The notes: generated by a model from the sequence alone, not told the origin. A stretch of 64,000 nt of DNA from Hymenobacter psychrophilus (GCF_900107135.1 NZ_FNOV01000013.1:50418-114417); one strand, 5' to 3'. Positions 52,183 through 61,038 are shown, counted from the stretch's first letter. Program-made: numbers and translations.

Positions 52183-52210
52183 AAAAAGCCCCGGCCTAGC
52201 CGGGGCTTTT
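52183..52210 (-). terminator. Terminator after ssb
   Basis: On the minus strand AGCCCCGG and CCGGGGCT form the stem, followed by TTTTT. It lies between ssb and gldD. Confidence 0.85.
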
Positions 52211-52235
52211 CTATCAGGTAATGCGCTGGCCCTGC

Positions 52236-52658
52236 CTAAAAGGGCAACTGGTCGAGCTCGGGCTCCTGGCGGAAGGTGACGTGCTCCTCGACTGTCGCGG
52301 TCGTGGTGGGCTGGGCTACCGTGCCGGGGCGCGAGCCGAGCAGCGAAATCTCGTCGGCCACTATTTCGGTGATGTAGCGGGTCTGGTTGTCCTTGTCCTG
52401 ATACTGACGGGTGCGGATGCGGCCTTCCACGTACACCTGCTGGCCTTTGTGCAGGTACTTCTCAGCCAACTCGGCTAGGCCGCGCCAGGCCGCAATGTTG
52501 TGCCATTCAGTCCGCTCGACGCGGGTGCCCTGTTTGTCTTTATAGTACTCGTTGGTAGCCATCGTGAAGTTGGCCACGGTGGTACCACCTTCCAGATGCC
52601 GCACTTCGGGGTCTTTGCCCAGGTGGCCAATTAGGATAACTTTGTTTACGCTTGCCAT
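52236..52658 (-). CDS. ssb: Single-stranded DNA-binding protein
   Basis: The 140-aa OB-fold protein has MASVNKVILIGHLGKDPEVRHLEGG, FTMATNEYYKDKQGTRVERTEWH and the YVEGRIRTRQYQDKDNQTRYI segment. It ends ELDQLPF, the conserved acidic-hydrophobic tail by which SSB recruits partners. It is 86 nt downstream of mutY, the usual Bacteroidetes arrangement. Confidence 0.95.
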   Translation of the reverse strand: MASVNKVILIGHLGKDPEVRHLEGGTTVANFTMATNEYYKDKQGTRVERTEWHNIAAWRGLAELAEKYLHKGQQVYVEGRIRTRQYQDKDNQTRYITEIVADEISLLGSRPGTVAQPTTTATVEEHVTFRQEPELDQLPF

Positions 52659-52744
52659 ATGTCTGTTGCCTAAGCGGTTGAAGAGTGATTTTCAGTGTAA
52701 TAAAGATAATCATGAATACTGTAAATGCCAAAGAAGTTGGCGGA

Positions 52745-53845
52745 TTAAATTTCTTTTTTACTAATATAATTAGTTATAAGAATTGATTTAGGCAACTGCT
52801 CAATTTCCCTGCTGCGGTAAGCTGCCAGCCCGGCCGATGTAGCGGTGGCCGGCAGTGGCGCGGCCAGCCATATTTCATGGAACAGGGCCTCCACCTTTTG
52901 GTGGCTCAGCACATGGCGGGCTGCCACGGCGGGTTCCTCTACCTGGTCGGTAGCTACGCGCCCACCTAGTTGCTCCACGGCGGCCAGCAAATCGGCTCCC
53001 GGCAGCTCGGGCGCGTCGGTTTCGTGCAGGGCGAAGTCGTAGAGGCCTTCCCAAATGTCTTTGGGGCCACGTTTGCGCAGGTACACCGTATCGGCGTGGC
53101 GTAGCACCAGGTAATGGAAGTAGCGGGTGCGGGCGACTTTGGCCTTGCTTTTCACCGGTAGCTCGGCCACCAATCCGTGCTGAAAGGCGAAGCAACGGCT
53201 TTGTAACGGGCAGAACATGCAGTCGGGCTTGGCGGGCGTGCATTGCAATGCGCCAAACTCCATGATAGCCTGGTTGAATTCGGCCGGCTGGTCGGCCGGA
53301 ATCAACTGGTCGGCCAACTGCTGAAACAGCTTGCGGCTGGCGGGCGCGGCAATATCGTGGTGCTGACCGAACACCCGGGCCAGCACCCGAAACACGTTGC
53401 CGTCGAGCACGGCTACCCGCTCATCATAAGCAAACGAGGCCACGGCGGCGGCCGTGTACTGGCCCACCCCTTTTAGCTTGAGCAATCCGGCGTAGGAATC
53501 CGGGAATTGGCTCCCGAACTCGGCCACCACCTGCTGGGCGGTGTAGTGCATATTGCGGGCCCGCGAATAGTAGCCCAAGCCTTGCCAGTGGCGCAGCACC
53601 TCATCGGGCGGGGCGGCCGCCAGGGCCTGCACGGTGGGGTAAGCAGTACTGAAGGTTTTGTAATACGGCAGGCCCTGTTTCACGCGGGTTTGCTGCAGAA
53701 TCACTTCCGATAACCAGATAAGGTAAGGGTCGTGAGTATGGCGCCAGGGCAGGTCGCGGCGGTGGCGCGGGTACCAGGCCAGCAGGGCTTCGGCGAACCA
53801 GGAATAGGAATCCGGCGTTGTAGAGGGGAGTGATGAGAAACTCAA
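52745..53845 (-). CDS. mutY: A/G-specific adenine glycosylase MutY
   Basis: The 366-aa DNA repair enzyme removes adenine opposite 8-oxoguanine. It has the helix-hairpin-helix GVGQYTAAAVASFAYDE, the Fe-S ligands in CTPAKPDCMFCPLQSRC (C-x6-C-x2-C-x5-C), and a C-terminal NUDIX-like 8-oxoG domain. The start ATG at 53845 gives a normal length. It is divergent from the HU gene. Confidence 0.95.
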   Translation of the reverse strand: MSFSSLPSTTPDSYSWFAEALLAWYPRHRRDLPWRHTHDPYLIWLSEVILQQTRVKQGLPYYKTFSTAYPTVQALAAAPPDEVLRHWQGLGYYSRARNMHYTAQQVVAEFGSQFPDSYAGLLKLKGVGQYTAAAVASFAYDERVAVLDGNVFRVLARVFGQHHDIAAPASRKLFQQLADQLIPADQPAEFNQAIMEFGALQCTPAKPDCMFCPLQSRCFAFQHGLVAELPVKSKAKVARTRYFHYLVLRHADTVYLRKRGPKDIWEGLYDFALHETDAPELPGADLLAAVEQLGGRVATDQVEEPAVAARHVLSHQKVEALFHEIWLAAPLPATATSAGLAAYRSREIEQLPKSILITNYISKKEI

Positions 53846-53906
53846 GTTTTTGAAAGAGAATTAGTTAAACGATAATCGGGGCGAAAGGCGGATTGCAGGG
53901 AAACGG

Positions 53907-53937
53907 TTTGTAATCCAAAAAAAGGGGGCTACCTTTG
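53907..53937 (+). promoter_or_regulatory. Candidate promoter of the HU gene
   Basis: TTTG (53907-53910), 19 nt, TACCTTTG (53930-53937): a good match to the Bacteroidetes consensus. The expected start of transcription is about 100 nt before the GTG at 54042. Confidence 0.75.
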
Positions 53938-54041
53938 TGGCCCTCAAAACGTGGGCAAACTCTTACCGGGCAAGTGCTTACGTTTTTAGGATGGCCCTTA
54001 GTGCCGACCCATTTTTTTTCACCCTTAGTACACTTAGCAGC

Positions 54042-54344
54042 GTGACTAAAGCAGAAGTAATTGCCGAAATTGCCGACAAAACCGGCATCGAGAAAGCCGA
54101 CGTATCGGCTACCGTAGAAGCCTTCTTTAAAGTTGTAAAAGACTCGATGGCTGACGGCAACAACATTTACGTGCGTGGCTTCGGCTCGTTCGTTAACAAG
54201 AAGCGCGCGAAGAAAGTAGCCCGCAACATCTCAAAAAATACGTCCATCATCATCGACGAGCACTACATCCCGAGCTTCAAACCTTCGAAGACTTTCATCG
54301 GGAAAATCAAAAACAGCAAGAAAATCAAGGAGATGGCTGCCTAA
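54042..54344 (+). CDS. HU-family DNA-binding protein
   Basis: The 100-aa histone-like protein has VTKAEVIAEIADKTGIEKADVSATVEAFFKVVKD, NNIYVRGFGSFVNKKRAKKVARNISKNT and the C-terminal IDEHYIPSFKPSKTFIG. The start is a GTG at 54042 matching the family's MTKAEV opening; an upstream ATG at 53991 would add 17 unlikely residues. It is followed by a terminator and then a TPR gene. Confidence 0.93.
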   Translation: MTKAEVIAEIADKTGIEKADVSATVEAFFKVVKDSMADGNNIYVRGFGSFVNKKRAKKVARNISKNTSIIIDEHYIPSFKPSKTFIGKIKNSKKIKEMAA

Positions 54345-54365
54345 GCAGTCTTTGCCTTTCCGTTG

Positions 54366-54417
54366 CCGGCCGGGTCGCCGGGAACTCCTGCTAGCAGGAT
54401 ACTCCGGCGACCGGCCT
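54366..54417 (+). terminator. Terminator after HU
   Basis: GGCCGGGTCGCCGG pairs with CCGGCGACCGGCC, with a nested TCCTGCTAGCAGGA in the loop, followed by TTTTT. Confidence 0.8.
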
Positions 54418-54433
54418 TTTTCCCGTCCTGCCA

Positions 54434-55357
54434 ATGGCCCTTAGCACTTCTTCTTCCAAGCACCAACTATTGATTCTGGCTTTAGCCTTGATTTTAGTAG
54501 CCGGCTTGTTTTTGCTGCCGAAGGTGATTGTGAAACCCAAAGATGGGCAGCCTACGCTGGCTCAGGACGGGAGCCGCACCGCCAACCGCGACCAGGGCGC
54601 TGCCGCACCCGCCGTGGGCGAACTCGACGAGCACGGCCACCCGGCCGGAAGTCACGACGAGCCCGGTGGTCCGACCGCCGAACAGCCCCACATGACGATG
54701 CCCAGCGCTCAGCGTCGGGAAATTGGCGCATTGGTGGCTAAGTACACGGCCGAAACCAATTTGGGCCCCAAGCTGCGGATGGCCCGCGAACTGGCCGATA
54801 AATACAAGGCGGTGGAGCGCTTCGATAGTGCCGGTTACTACCTGGAGCAGATTGCGCTGGTACGCCCCGGCGAACAAACTTTCCAGCGCGCCGCCGACCA
54901 GTATTATGAGGCCTATAGCTTTGCGACCACCGAGGCCCGGCAGAAACTGCTGGGCGCCAAGTGCCGCGAGCTGTACGAGCGGGTGCTGAAGAACAACCCG
55001 GATAACCTCGATGCCAAAACCAACCTCGGCATGGCCTACATGGCCAGCGAGAATCCGGTGAAGGGCATTACGCTGTTGCGGGAAGTTTTGGCCGCCGACC
55101 CACGCAACGAAAAGGCTTTGTATAACCTTGGTTTACTGGCTATTCAAAGCAATCAGTACGACAAAGCCGCCGAGCGTTTCAAAGAACTAACTCAGGTTAA
55201 TTCCGAAAACGTCAACGCGCAGTTCTATCTTGGCGTTTCGTTAGCCCAAACAGGCGCGAAAGCGGAAGCCCGTCAGGCCTTCCTCAAAGCCAAGAGCATC
55301 AGCTCCGACCCGTCTTTGGCCGCGTCGGTTGATGAGCAACTGCAGAAGCTCCAGTAG
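54434..55357 (+). CDS. TPR-repeat protein with N-terminal membrane anchor
   Basis: The 307-aa protein has a membrane segment at about 12-30 (LLILALALILVAGLFLLP), a Gly/His-rich polar linker and then TPR units (NPDNLDAKTNLGMAYMASEN, DPRNEKALYNLGLLAIQSNQYDKAAERFKEL, NSENVNAQFYLGVSLAQTGAK). It lies in the standard Bacteroidetes block HU-TPR-small ribosomal protein-rng. Its function is not known. Confidence 0.85.
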   Translation: MALSTSSSKHQLLILALALILVAGLFLLPKVIVKPKDGQPTLAQDGSRTANRDQGAAAPAVGELDEHGHPAGSHDEPGGPTAEQPHMTMPSAQRREIGALVAKYTAETNLGPKLRMARELADKYKAVERFDSAGYYLEQIALVRPGEQTFQRAADQYYEAYSFATTEARQKLLGAKCRELYERVLKNNPDNLDAKTNLGMAYMASENPVKGITLLREVLAADPRNEKALYNLGLLAIQSNQYDKAAERFKELTQVNSENVNAQFYLGVSLAQTGAKAEARQAFLKAKSISSDPSLAASVDEQLQKLQ

Positions 55358-55470
55358 AAAGAGTCGTTGGTTGCTAGTCGTCTGTTGTTAGTCTTTTCAT
55401 TGGTCTGACAATTTACAACCAGCAACTGGCAACTAAACAAAAAAACATTCAACCACTTAACCCCAACACT

Positions 55471-55560
55471 ATGCCTTGCGGTAAAAAAAGAAAGCGTCAT
55501 AAGATTGCCACCCATAAGCGGAAGAAGCGTTTGCGCAAGAACCGTCATAAGAAGAAGTAA
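55471..55560 (+). CDS. AURKAIP1/COX24-type small ribosomal protein (29 aa)
   Basis: A 29-residue very basic peptide, MPCGKKRKRHKIATHKRKKR followed by LRKNRHKKK, encoded by 90 nt. It matches the AURKAIP1/COX24-domain small ribosomal subunit protein of Bacteroidetes (bTHXb), seen just before rng. The ATG at 55471 is preceded by an A-rich leader; the coding region is AT- and A-rich. It is easily missed by gene finders with a length cut-off. Confidence 0.9.
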   Translation: MPCGKKRKRHKIATHKRKKRLRKNRHKKK

Positions 55561-55667
55561 GCCCCGGCGGGGTTTGCTGGCGGCGTTTTTCAGTTGAAAA
55601 TTGTTCGTCTATTTCTCACTTAGGTTCTTCCGAGAGTGGCCAGAAACATGCTTTCCCCGAGGCTGAC

Positions 55668-55704
55668 AAGGGAAGCCAGCGCCAACGTGCGCTGGCTTCC
55701 CTTT
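55668..55704 (+). terminator. Hairpin after the 29-aa ribosomal protein
   Basis: AAGGGAAGCCAGCGC pairs with GCGCTGGCTTCCCTT, followed by a short TTT. Confidence 0.7.
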
Positions 55705-55725
55705 GCGGGTTTCGGGGCCGGCAGG

Positions 55726-55757
55726 TTTGCTGCGGCCATTGCTTGGGGGTACCTTCC
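55726..55757 (+). promoter_or_regulatory. Candidate promoter of rng
   Basis: TTTG (55726-55729), 20 nt, TACCTTCC (55750-55757); the last two bases deviate from the -7 consensus. Confidence 0.5.
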
Positions 55758-55771
55758 TAAGGCTTAATCCA

Positions 55772-57379
55772 TTGAGTAACGAATTAATCATTAATTCTAC
55801 TCAGGACGGAGAACGGATTGCCCTGCTACAGGATAAGCGGCTCATCGAATACCATTTCGACCGCAACGACACCGCCTACTCGGTTGGTGACATTTTCCTG
55901 GGCACGGTCAAGAAAGTTATGCCCGGTCTGAACGCCGCGTTCATTGACATCGGGTACCAAAAAGACGCCTTTCTGCACTACGGCGACCTGGGGGAAAGTT
56001 TCCCCTCGCTCATGAAGTGGAGTAAGAGCGTTCAATCGCAGAAAACAACCGTCGGGTCGCTGAAAAACTTTCAGTTCGAAGCGCCCCTCGACAAAGTAGG
56101 TAAAGTCGACCTCACGCTCAAGAAGGGCCAGCAATTGGTGGTTCAGATTGTAAAGGAGCCGATTTCTACCAAAGGTCCGCGCCTGTCCACCGATATTTCG
56201 ATGGCCGGCCGATACCTGGTGCTGGTGCCGTTTTCCAACACCATCAGCGTGTCCAAGAAGATTGTCAGCCGTACGGAGCGGGATAGGCTTAAGCGCCTTA
56301 TCGCTTCCATCAAGCCCGACAATTTTGGCGTGATTATCCGCACCGTGGCCGAGGGCCGCGAGGTGGCCGAGCTCGACCGGGACATGCAGAACATGACCGA
56401 GAAGTGGAACACGCTGGCTGAGAATCTGAAAGTGGGCAAGCCCAACGACAAGATTCTCGGCGAGCTGGGCCGCACTTCCTCCATGTTGCGCGACATGCTC
56501 AACGAGTCGTTCGATGCCATTACCGTGGACTCGCCGGCCCTGCACGAGGAAATGCACAGCTACCTGCAACAGATTGCCCCCGATAAGCTCGGGCTGCTGA
56601 AACTGCACACCGGCAAGGTGAAAGTATTTGAGCAGCACGGCATCGAGAAGCAACTAAAAACGCTGTTTGGGAAAGCCGTGACGGCCCCCGGCGGCGGTTA
56701 CCTGGTTATCGAGCACACCGAGGCCCTGCACGTTATCGACGTGAACTCGGGAAACAAGAGCAACCAGGAAGGTGACCAGGAAGCCACGGCGCTAGCCGTG
56801 AACCTGGCCGCCGCCAAGGAAGTAGCCCGCCAGCTTCGGCTGCGCGACATGGGCGGCATCATCGTGGTCGATTTCATCGATATGAAATCGGCCGAGAGCC
56901 GCAAGAAGGTGGAGGATGCGGTGCACAGCGTGATGAAACACGACAAGGCCCGTTACACTATCCTGCCCATTACCAAGTTTGGCCTGCTTCAGATTACCCG
57001 GCAGCGCGTGCGGCCGGCCGAAGCCATTGTAACCGGCGAGGTGTGCCCCACCTGCGGCGGTACGGGCAAGATTTCGGCTTCCATCCTCGTGACGGACGAA
57101 ATCGACAACAGCATCGACGACCTGCTGGTGGCTCAGAACCAGTCGGGCATTACGCTTTCCGTGCACCCTTTCCTGCACGCTTACTACACCAAAGGGTTGG
57201 TAAGCAAGCAGATGAAGTGGTACATGAGGTATTACAAGTGGGTAAAGGTGATGAAAGACACTAGTATGGGTCTCACCGAATACCGCATCGAGGACGAAAA
57301 CGGCGAGGAAATCGAGCTGCATTCGGCCGCGGCGGCCATGAGCCGGTTGCAGGACCGGGAATTGGAAATAATTGACTGA
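55772..57379 (+). CDS. rng: Ribonuclease E/G family endoribonuclease
   Basis: The 535-aa protein processes rRNA and mRNA. It has an S1 domain (about 25-125, IFLGTVKKVMPGLNAAFIDIGYQKDAFLHYGDLGE), the catalytic region with HVIDVNSGNKS, MGGIIVVDFIDMKSAESR (the metal-binding aspartates) and the zinc link CPTCGGTGK. The start is a TTG at 55772, giving MSNELIINSTQDGERIALLQDKRL, the standard Bacteroidetes opening; a frame-open region upstream to 55703 lacks family similarity. The C-terminal scaffold region of E. coli RNase E is absent, so RNase G-like. Confidence 0.93.
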   Translation: MSNELIINSTQDGERIALLQDKRLIEYHFDRNDTAYSVGDIFLGTVKKVMPGLNAAFIDIGYQKDAFLHYGDLGESFPSLMKWSKSVQSQKTTVGSLKNFQFEAPLDKVGKVDLTLKKGQQLVVQIVKEPISTKGPRLSTDISMAGRYLVLVPFSNTISVSKKIVSRTERDRLKRLIASIKPDNFGVIIRTVAEGREVAELDRDMQNMTEKWNTLAENLKVGKPNDKILGELGRTSSMLRDMLNESFDAITVDSPALHEEMHSYLQQIAPDKLGLLKLHTGKVKVFEQHGIEKQLKTLFGKAVTAPGGGYLVIEHTEALHVIDVNSGNKSNQEGDQEATALAVNLAAAKEVARQLRLRDMGGIIVVDFIDMKSAESRKKVEDAVHSVMKHDKARYTILPITKFGLLQITRQRVRPAEAIVTGEVCPTCGGTGKISASILVTDEIDNSIDDLLVAQNQSGITLSVHPFLHAYYTKGLVSKQMKWYMRYYKWVKVMKDTSMGLTEYRIEDENGEEIELHSAAAAMSRLQDRELEIID

Positions 57380-57424
57380 ACACTGACGGATTTTTTCTGC
57401 GAAAAAAACTCCTCCTGATAGAAG

Positions 57425-57462
57425 AAACCCCCGCGTTGCTCAAAGCAACGCGGGGGTTTTTC
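57425..57462 (+). terminator. Terminator after rng
   Basis: AAACCCCCGCGTTGCT (57425-57440) pairs with AGCAACGCGGGGGTTT, followed by TTTCTTT. Confidence 0.9.
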
Positions 57463-57549
57463 TTTAGAGCTTAGTTGATTTTGCGTAGGGCCTAGGCTGT
57501 TCAGGTGCTTTGTACAACGAGCTAAGCACTACGCATAATCAGCTAAGCA

Positions 57550-58221
57550 CTAAAACTTAATGCCGAAATCTAGCGCGAATTCGCTGTTTTTCAGCTCGGC
57601 ATCTTTGATACCCGCGTTGTCCTCGAAGTACTTGTCGATGTTGAGCAGGCCGCGGTGGTAGCTGATGCCGAGCAGGAAGCGGGTGGTCTGGCCCAGCTGC
57701 CGCTCGATACCGGCCCCGAGGCGCAGGTTGGCATCGGGAATGATGACGTGCTTGGTGGCTTTGGTGCGGTTGCCCGTTACCGGGCTGGTGTAGTACTTGT
57801 CGCCATCCACGCGGGCCCCGATGACGCCACCCAGCGCTCCGCCCAGCTGGAAATACACTTTGGTATCTTCGGCCACGTCGTTGGTGAAGAGTTTGACCGT
57901 CAGGGGTACCTGCAGGTATTGCAGACCCAGTTTCTGCTCGTAACGCCGCTGGCTGTTCGCGTCGTAGTAGCTAACCTTGCCGCCCTTGCCCACGAGCTCC
58001 AGACCGGTGCTGAAGGCGTAGTTCTGGCCGAAGAAGTAATCGATGATAAGGCCCCCGCCAAGGCTGAACTTGGCGCTTTCGCTTTTAAGCTCGTCGCCGT
58101 TGGGCGAGGCGGCCCGCAGGCTGGTGAGGGAGGGCGACACCTTGAGGCCGATTTCGACCTGAGCGGAAACTGTGCCGAGTGTGGCGGCGCTGAAAAGAAG
58201 GGCGAGCAGAGCCTTTTTCAT
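57550..58221 (-). CDS. Outer-membrane beta-barrel protein (PorT-like)
   Basis: The 223-aa protein has a signal peptide (ending VSAQ) and an eight-strand-type barrel: EIGLKVSPSLTSLRA, KFSLGGGLIIDYFFGQNYAFSTGLELVGKGG, LQYLQVPLTVKL, and the last strand FALDFGIKF ending in an aromatic. This fits the Omp_b-brl_2 / PorT family. Proximity to gldB is suggestive of a role in the same apparatus but unproven. Confidence 0.75.
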   Translation of the reverse strand: MKKALLALLFSAATLGTVSAQVEIGLKVSPSLTSLRAASPNGDELKSESAKFSLGGGLIIDYFFGQNYAFSTGLELVGKGGKVSYYDANSQRRYEQKLGLQYLQVPLTVKLFTNDVAEDTKVYFQLGGALGGVIGARVDGDKYYTSPVTGNRTKATKHVIIPDANLRLGAGIERQLGQTTRFLLGISYHRGLLNIDKYFEDNAGIKDAELKNSEFALDFGIKF

Positions 58222-58282
58222 GGCGGGGAAGGAAAAGCGGTGGGAGAAGGCCAGAAGCCGCTGACAGGCCGGCGGATTTGGC

Positions 58283-58290
58283 TACTTTTG
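58283..58290 (+). promoter_or_regulatory. Candidate -7 box for gldB
   Basis: TACTTTTG, 19 nt before the ATG at 58310. Confidence 0.45.
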
Positions 58291-58309
58291 AATCAAAGAT
58301 AGAACCGTG

Positions 58310-59344
58310 ATGCATATTTCTGCCCGTTTGTCCACCCTGCTGCTCGTGGCATCGGCCGTTGCGAGCCTGGGCCTCGGAGCCTGCTCGAATAACCAGAACC
58401 GTTGTGAGCTAAGTCCCGAAGTGGCCCGGGTAAAGGCGCCGGTACAGTTCGAACGGCTCGAAGGGCCCTTCTTCAAGCTGAAAACCCCGGCCGATGCCGA
58501 CCAGTTTTTGCAAACCCATAAGTTATTCGCGCGGCAGTTTCTGCAGTCCGGGCAGTACCCGCCGGGCGTGCTGAGCGCCACGCTGGCCCGGCTGGCTACC
58601 AACCCGGGCCTGCAAAAGCTGGGCGTCCAGGCCGACAGCACCTTCCGCGGCCCGCAACTGCAACAGAACCTGACGCGGCTGTTCCAGCACGCACGTTATT
58701 ACTATCCTGGCTTCCGGGTGCCGCTCGTGCAGACGTTTGTGAGCGGACTGAGCCAGGATTTGTTCGTCAGCGACAGCCTGATTGTTATCAGTACCGATTA
58801 CTTCGTGGGGCCGACGGCGGCGTACCGGCCCAACGTGCCGGGCTACATTCAGAAGCGCTACACGCCCGCGCACCTGCTGCCAGGCCTGGCGCTGGCCATC
58901 AGCACCAAGTACAACCAGAAGCCCGACGCCGGCCAGACTATGCTCGGCGAGATGGTGCATTTCGGCAAGGCCCTTTACTTTGCCCAGCAGATGCTACCCT
59001 GCACGCCTGATTCGCTGATTATCGGTTATACCGGCCCCGAAACGGCCGGCGTCGAGTTCAATGAGGGGAAAATCTGGGCGCACTTTGTGGAGAAGAATCT
59101 GCTCTACAGCACTGCTCCATTCGTCATTCAGAAGTACATCGGGGAGCGGCCCAACATCCCGGAAATCGATAAAACGGCCCCCGGCCGCCTCGGGGCCTGG
59201 ATGGGCTGGCAAATTGTGCGCAAGTACATGGCCGAAAACCCCAACGTAACGCTGCCCCAGCTCATGGCCGATAAGGATGCCCAGCGCATCCTCAGCCAGT
59301 CGCGCTACCGGCCCAAGGCAAACAGCGGGCGGGTGAACAGCTAA
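58310..59344 (+). CDS. gldB: Gliding motility lipoprotein GldB
   Basis: The 344-aa lipoprotein has a lipobox (LGAC) and the GldB pattern: RLFQHARYYYPGFRVPLVQTFVSGLSQDLFVSDSLIVISTDYFVGP, YTPAHLLPGLALAISTKYNQK, MVHFGKALYFAQQMLPCTPDSLIIGYT, ENLLYSTAPFVIQKYIGERPNIPEIDKTAPGRLGAWMGWQIVRKYM. GldB is required for gliding in Flavobacterium and relates to a metalloprotease-like fold; no HExxH is seen here. A GTG at 58307 directly precedes the ATG. The gene that follows is comM. Confidence 0.86.
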   Translation: MHISARLSTLLLVASAVASLGLGACSNNQNRCELSPEVARVKAPVQFERLEGPFFKLKTPADADQFLQTHKLFARQFLQSGQYPPGVLSATLARLATNPGLQKLGVQADSTFRGPQLQQNLTRLFQHARYYYPGFRVPLVQTFVSGLSQDLFVSDSLIVISTDYFVGPTAAYRPNVPGYIQKRYTPAHLLPGLALAISTKYNQKPDAGQTMLGEMVHFGKALYFAQQMLPCTPDSLIIGYTGPETAGVEFNEGKIWAHFVEKNLLYSTAPFVIQKYIGERPNIPEIDKTAPGRLGAWMGWQIVRKYMAENPNVTLPQLMADKDAQRILSQSRYRPKANSGRVNS

Positions 59345-59476
59345 CGATTTGGAATTGAGAATTAAAAGTGGAAATTTCCAGCTCTCATCCTTGCTCAAAG
59401 TGCAATGCACTCAGGACGACAGCTGGTGAGCAGACTACTTACTTCTGAATTCTTACGCTTAGCTTCTACCTCAACG

Positions 59477-61015
59477 ATGCTCACGAAAACCTTTGGCTCG
59501 GCCGTGCAGGGCGTTAATGCCTACACCATTACCATTGAGGTGGTCGTGTCGCAGGGAACCGGTTTTTTCGTGGTGGGGCTGCCCGATAACGCCATCAAGG
59601 AAAGCCAGCAGCGGGTAGAAGCAGCCCTCAAGTTTCGGGGCTACCGGATGCCGCGTACCAAGGTAGTCGTGAACATGGCTCCGGCCGATATTCGTAAGGA
59701 AGGTTCGGCCTACGATCTGCCCATCGGTCTGGGTATTCTGCACGCCTCGCAGCAGCTGGATACCGAGCGGCTTGCCGACTACGTGATTATGGGCGAGCTG
59801 GCGCTGGACGGCGAGCTACGGCCGATAAAGGGCGTGCTGCCAATTGCCATTCAGGCCCGCAAGGAAGGCTTTAAGGGGCTGATTCTGCCCCGCGAGAATG
59901 CGCAGGAAGCCGCCATTGTCAATAGCCTCGATATTATTCCGGTAGGCACCATGCAGGAGGCCGTGGACTTCCTGGAGGGCCGGCTGGAAATTGCGCCGGT
60001 CGTAATGAGCACCCGCGACCTGTTTCAGCAGACGGCCAACCAGTACGAGGCCGACTTTGCCGATGTGCAGGGCCAGGAGAACATCAAGCGGGCCCTGGAA
60101 ATTGCTGCCGCCGGGGGTCACAACGTGATTATGATCGGGCCACCTGGCGCCGGCAAAACAATGCTGGCCAAGCGCCTGCCCAGTATTTTGCCCATGCTGA
60201 ACATGCAGGAGGCGCTGGAAACGACCAAAATTCACTCGGTGGCCGGTAAGCTGGGCAGTCACGCTTCGCTCATCCATACGCGGCCGTTTCGGGCCCCGCA
60301 CCATACTATTTCCGATGTGGCGCTGGTGGGCGGCGGCAGCAACCCGCAACCGGGCGAAATCTCGCTGGCGCACAACGGGGTGCTTTTTCTCGATGAGCTG
60401 CCCGAATTCAAGCGCACGGTGCTGGAGGTGATGCGCCAGCCGCTGGAGGAGCGCCGGGTAACCATCGCGCGGGCCAAGCTCAGCATCGAGTTTCCGGCCA
60501 ATTTCATGCTCATTGCCTCTATGAACCCTTGCCCGTGCGGCTACTACAACCACCCCGAAAAGGAGTGCGTGTGCGGCCCCGGCGTGGTGCAGAAGTACCT
60601 GAATAAGGTGAGCGGCCCGCTGCTCGACCGCATTGATCTGCACGTGGAGGTAACGCCCGTTACGTTCGACCAGATGACGGAAACGCGCCGCGCCGAAGAC
60701 AGCCGCACCGTGCAGGTGCGCGTGGCCGCGGCCCGCCAGCGCCAGGCCGCCCGCTTCCAGGACTTCCCCGACATCCATTCCAATGCCCTGATGCCCTCAC
60801 AGATGGTGAAGGACATCTGCCGCATCGATGACGCCGGCCGCACACTGCTCAAAACGGCCATGGAGCGCCTCGGCCTCTCGGCCCGCGCCTACGACCGCAT
60901 CCTCAAGGTATCCCGCACCATTGCCGACCTGGCCGCTGCCGAACACATCGAGCTGCCCCATCTGGCCGAAGCCATCCAGTACCGCAGCCTCGACCGCGAG
61001 GGTTGGGCCGGGTAA
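59477..61015 (+). CDS. comM: YifB/ComM-family Mg-chelatase-like ATPase
   Basis: The 512-aa AAA+ protein acts in processing of incoming DNA during transformation in other bacteria. It has MLTKTFGSAVQGVNAYTI, the Walker A MIGPPGAGKTMLAKRLP, Walker B LFLDELPEF, the AAA core RAPHHTISDVALVGGG and a zinc-like CPCGYYNHPEKECVC, then a C-terminal helical part. The ATG at 59477 starts the family sequence; an upstream in-frame region to 59405 is not conserved-looking. It has a known role only in other phyla. Confidence 0.93.
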   Translation: MLTKTFGSAVQGVNAYTITIEVVVSQGTGFFVVGLPDNAIKESQQRVEAALKFRGYRMPRTKVVVNMAPADIRKEGSAYDLPIGLGILHASQQLDTERLADYVIMGELALDGELRPIKGVLPIAIQARKEGFKGLILPRENAQEAAIVNSLDIIPVGTMQEAVDFLEGRLEIAPVVMSTRDLFQQTANQYEADFADVQGQENIKRALEIAAAGGHNVIMIGPPGAGKTMLAKRLPSILPMLNMQEALETTKIHSVAGKLGSHASLIHTRPFRAPHHTISDVALVGGGSNPQPGEISLAHNGVLFLDELPEFKRTVLEVMRQPLEERRVTIARAKLSIEFPANFMLIASMNPCPCGYYNHPEKECVCGPGVVQKYLNKVSGPLLDRIDLHVEVTPVTFDQMTETRRAEDSRTVQVRVAAARQRQAARFQDFPDIHSNALMPSQMVKDICRIDDAGRTLLKTAMERLGLSARAYDRILKVSRTIADLAAAEHIELPHLAEAIQYRSLDREGWAG

Positions 61016-61038
61016 GGGGAAACAGATAAGTAGTAAGG

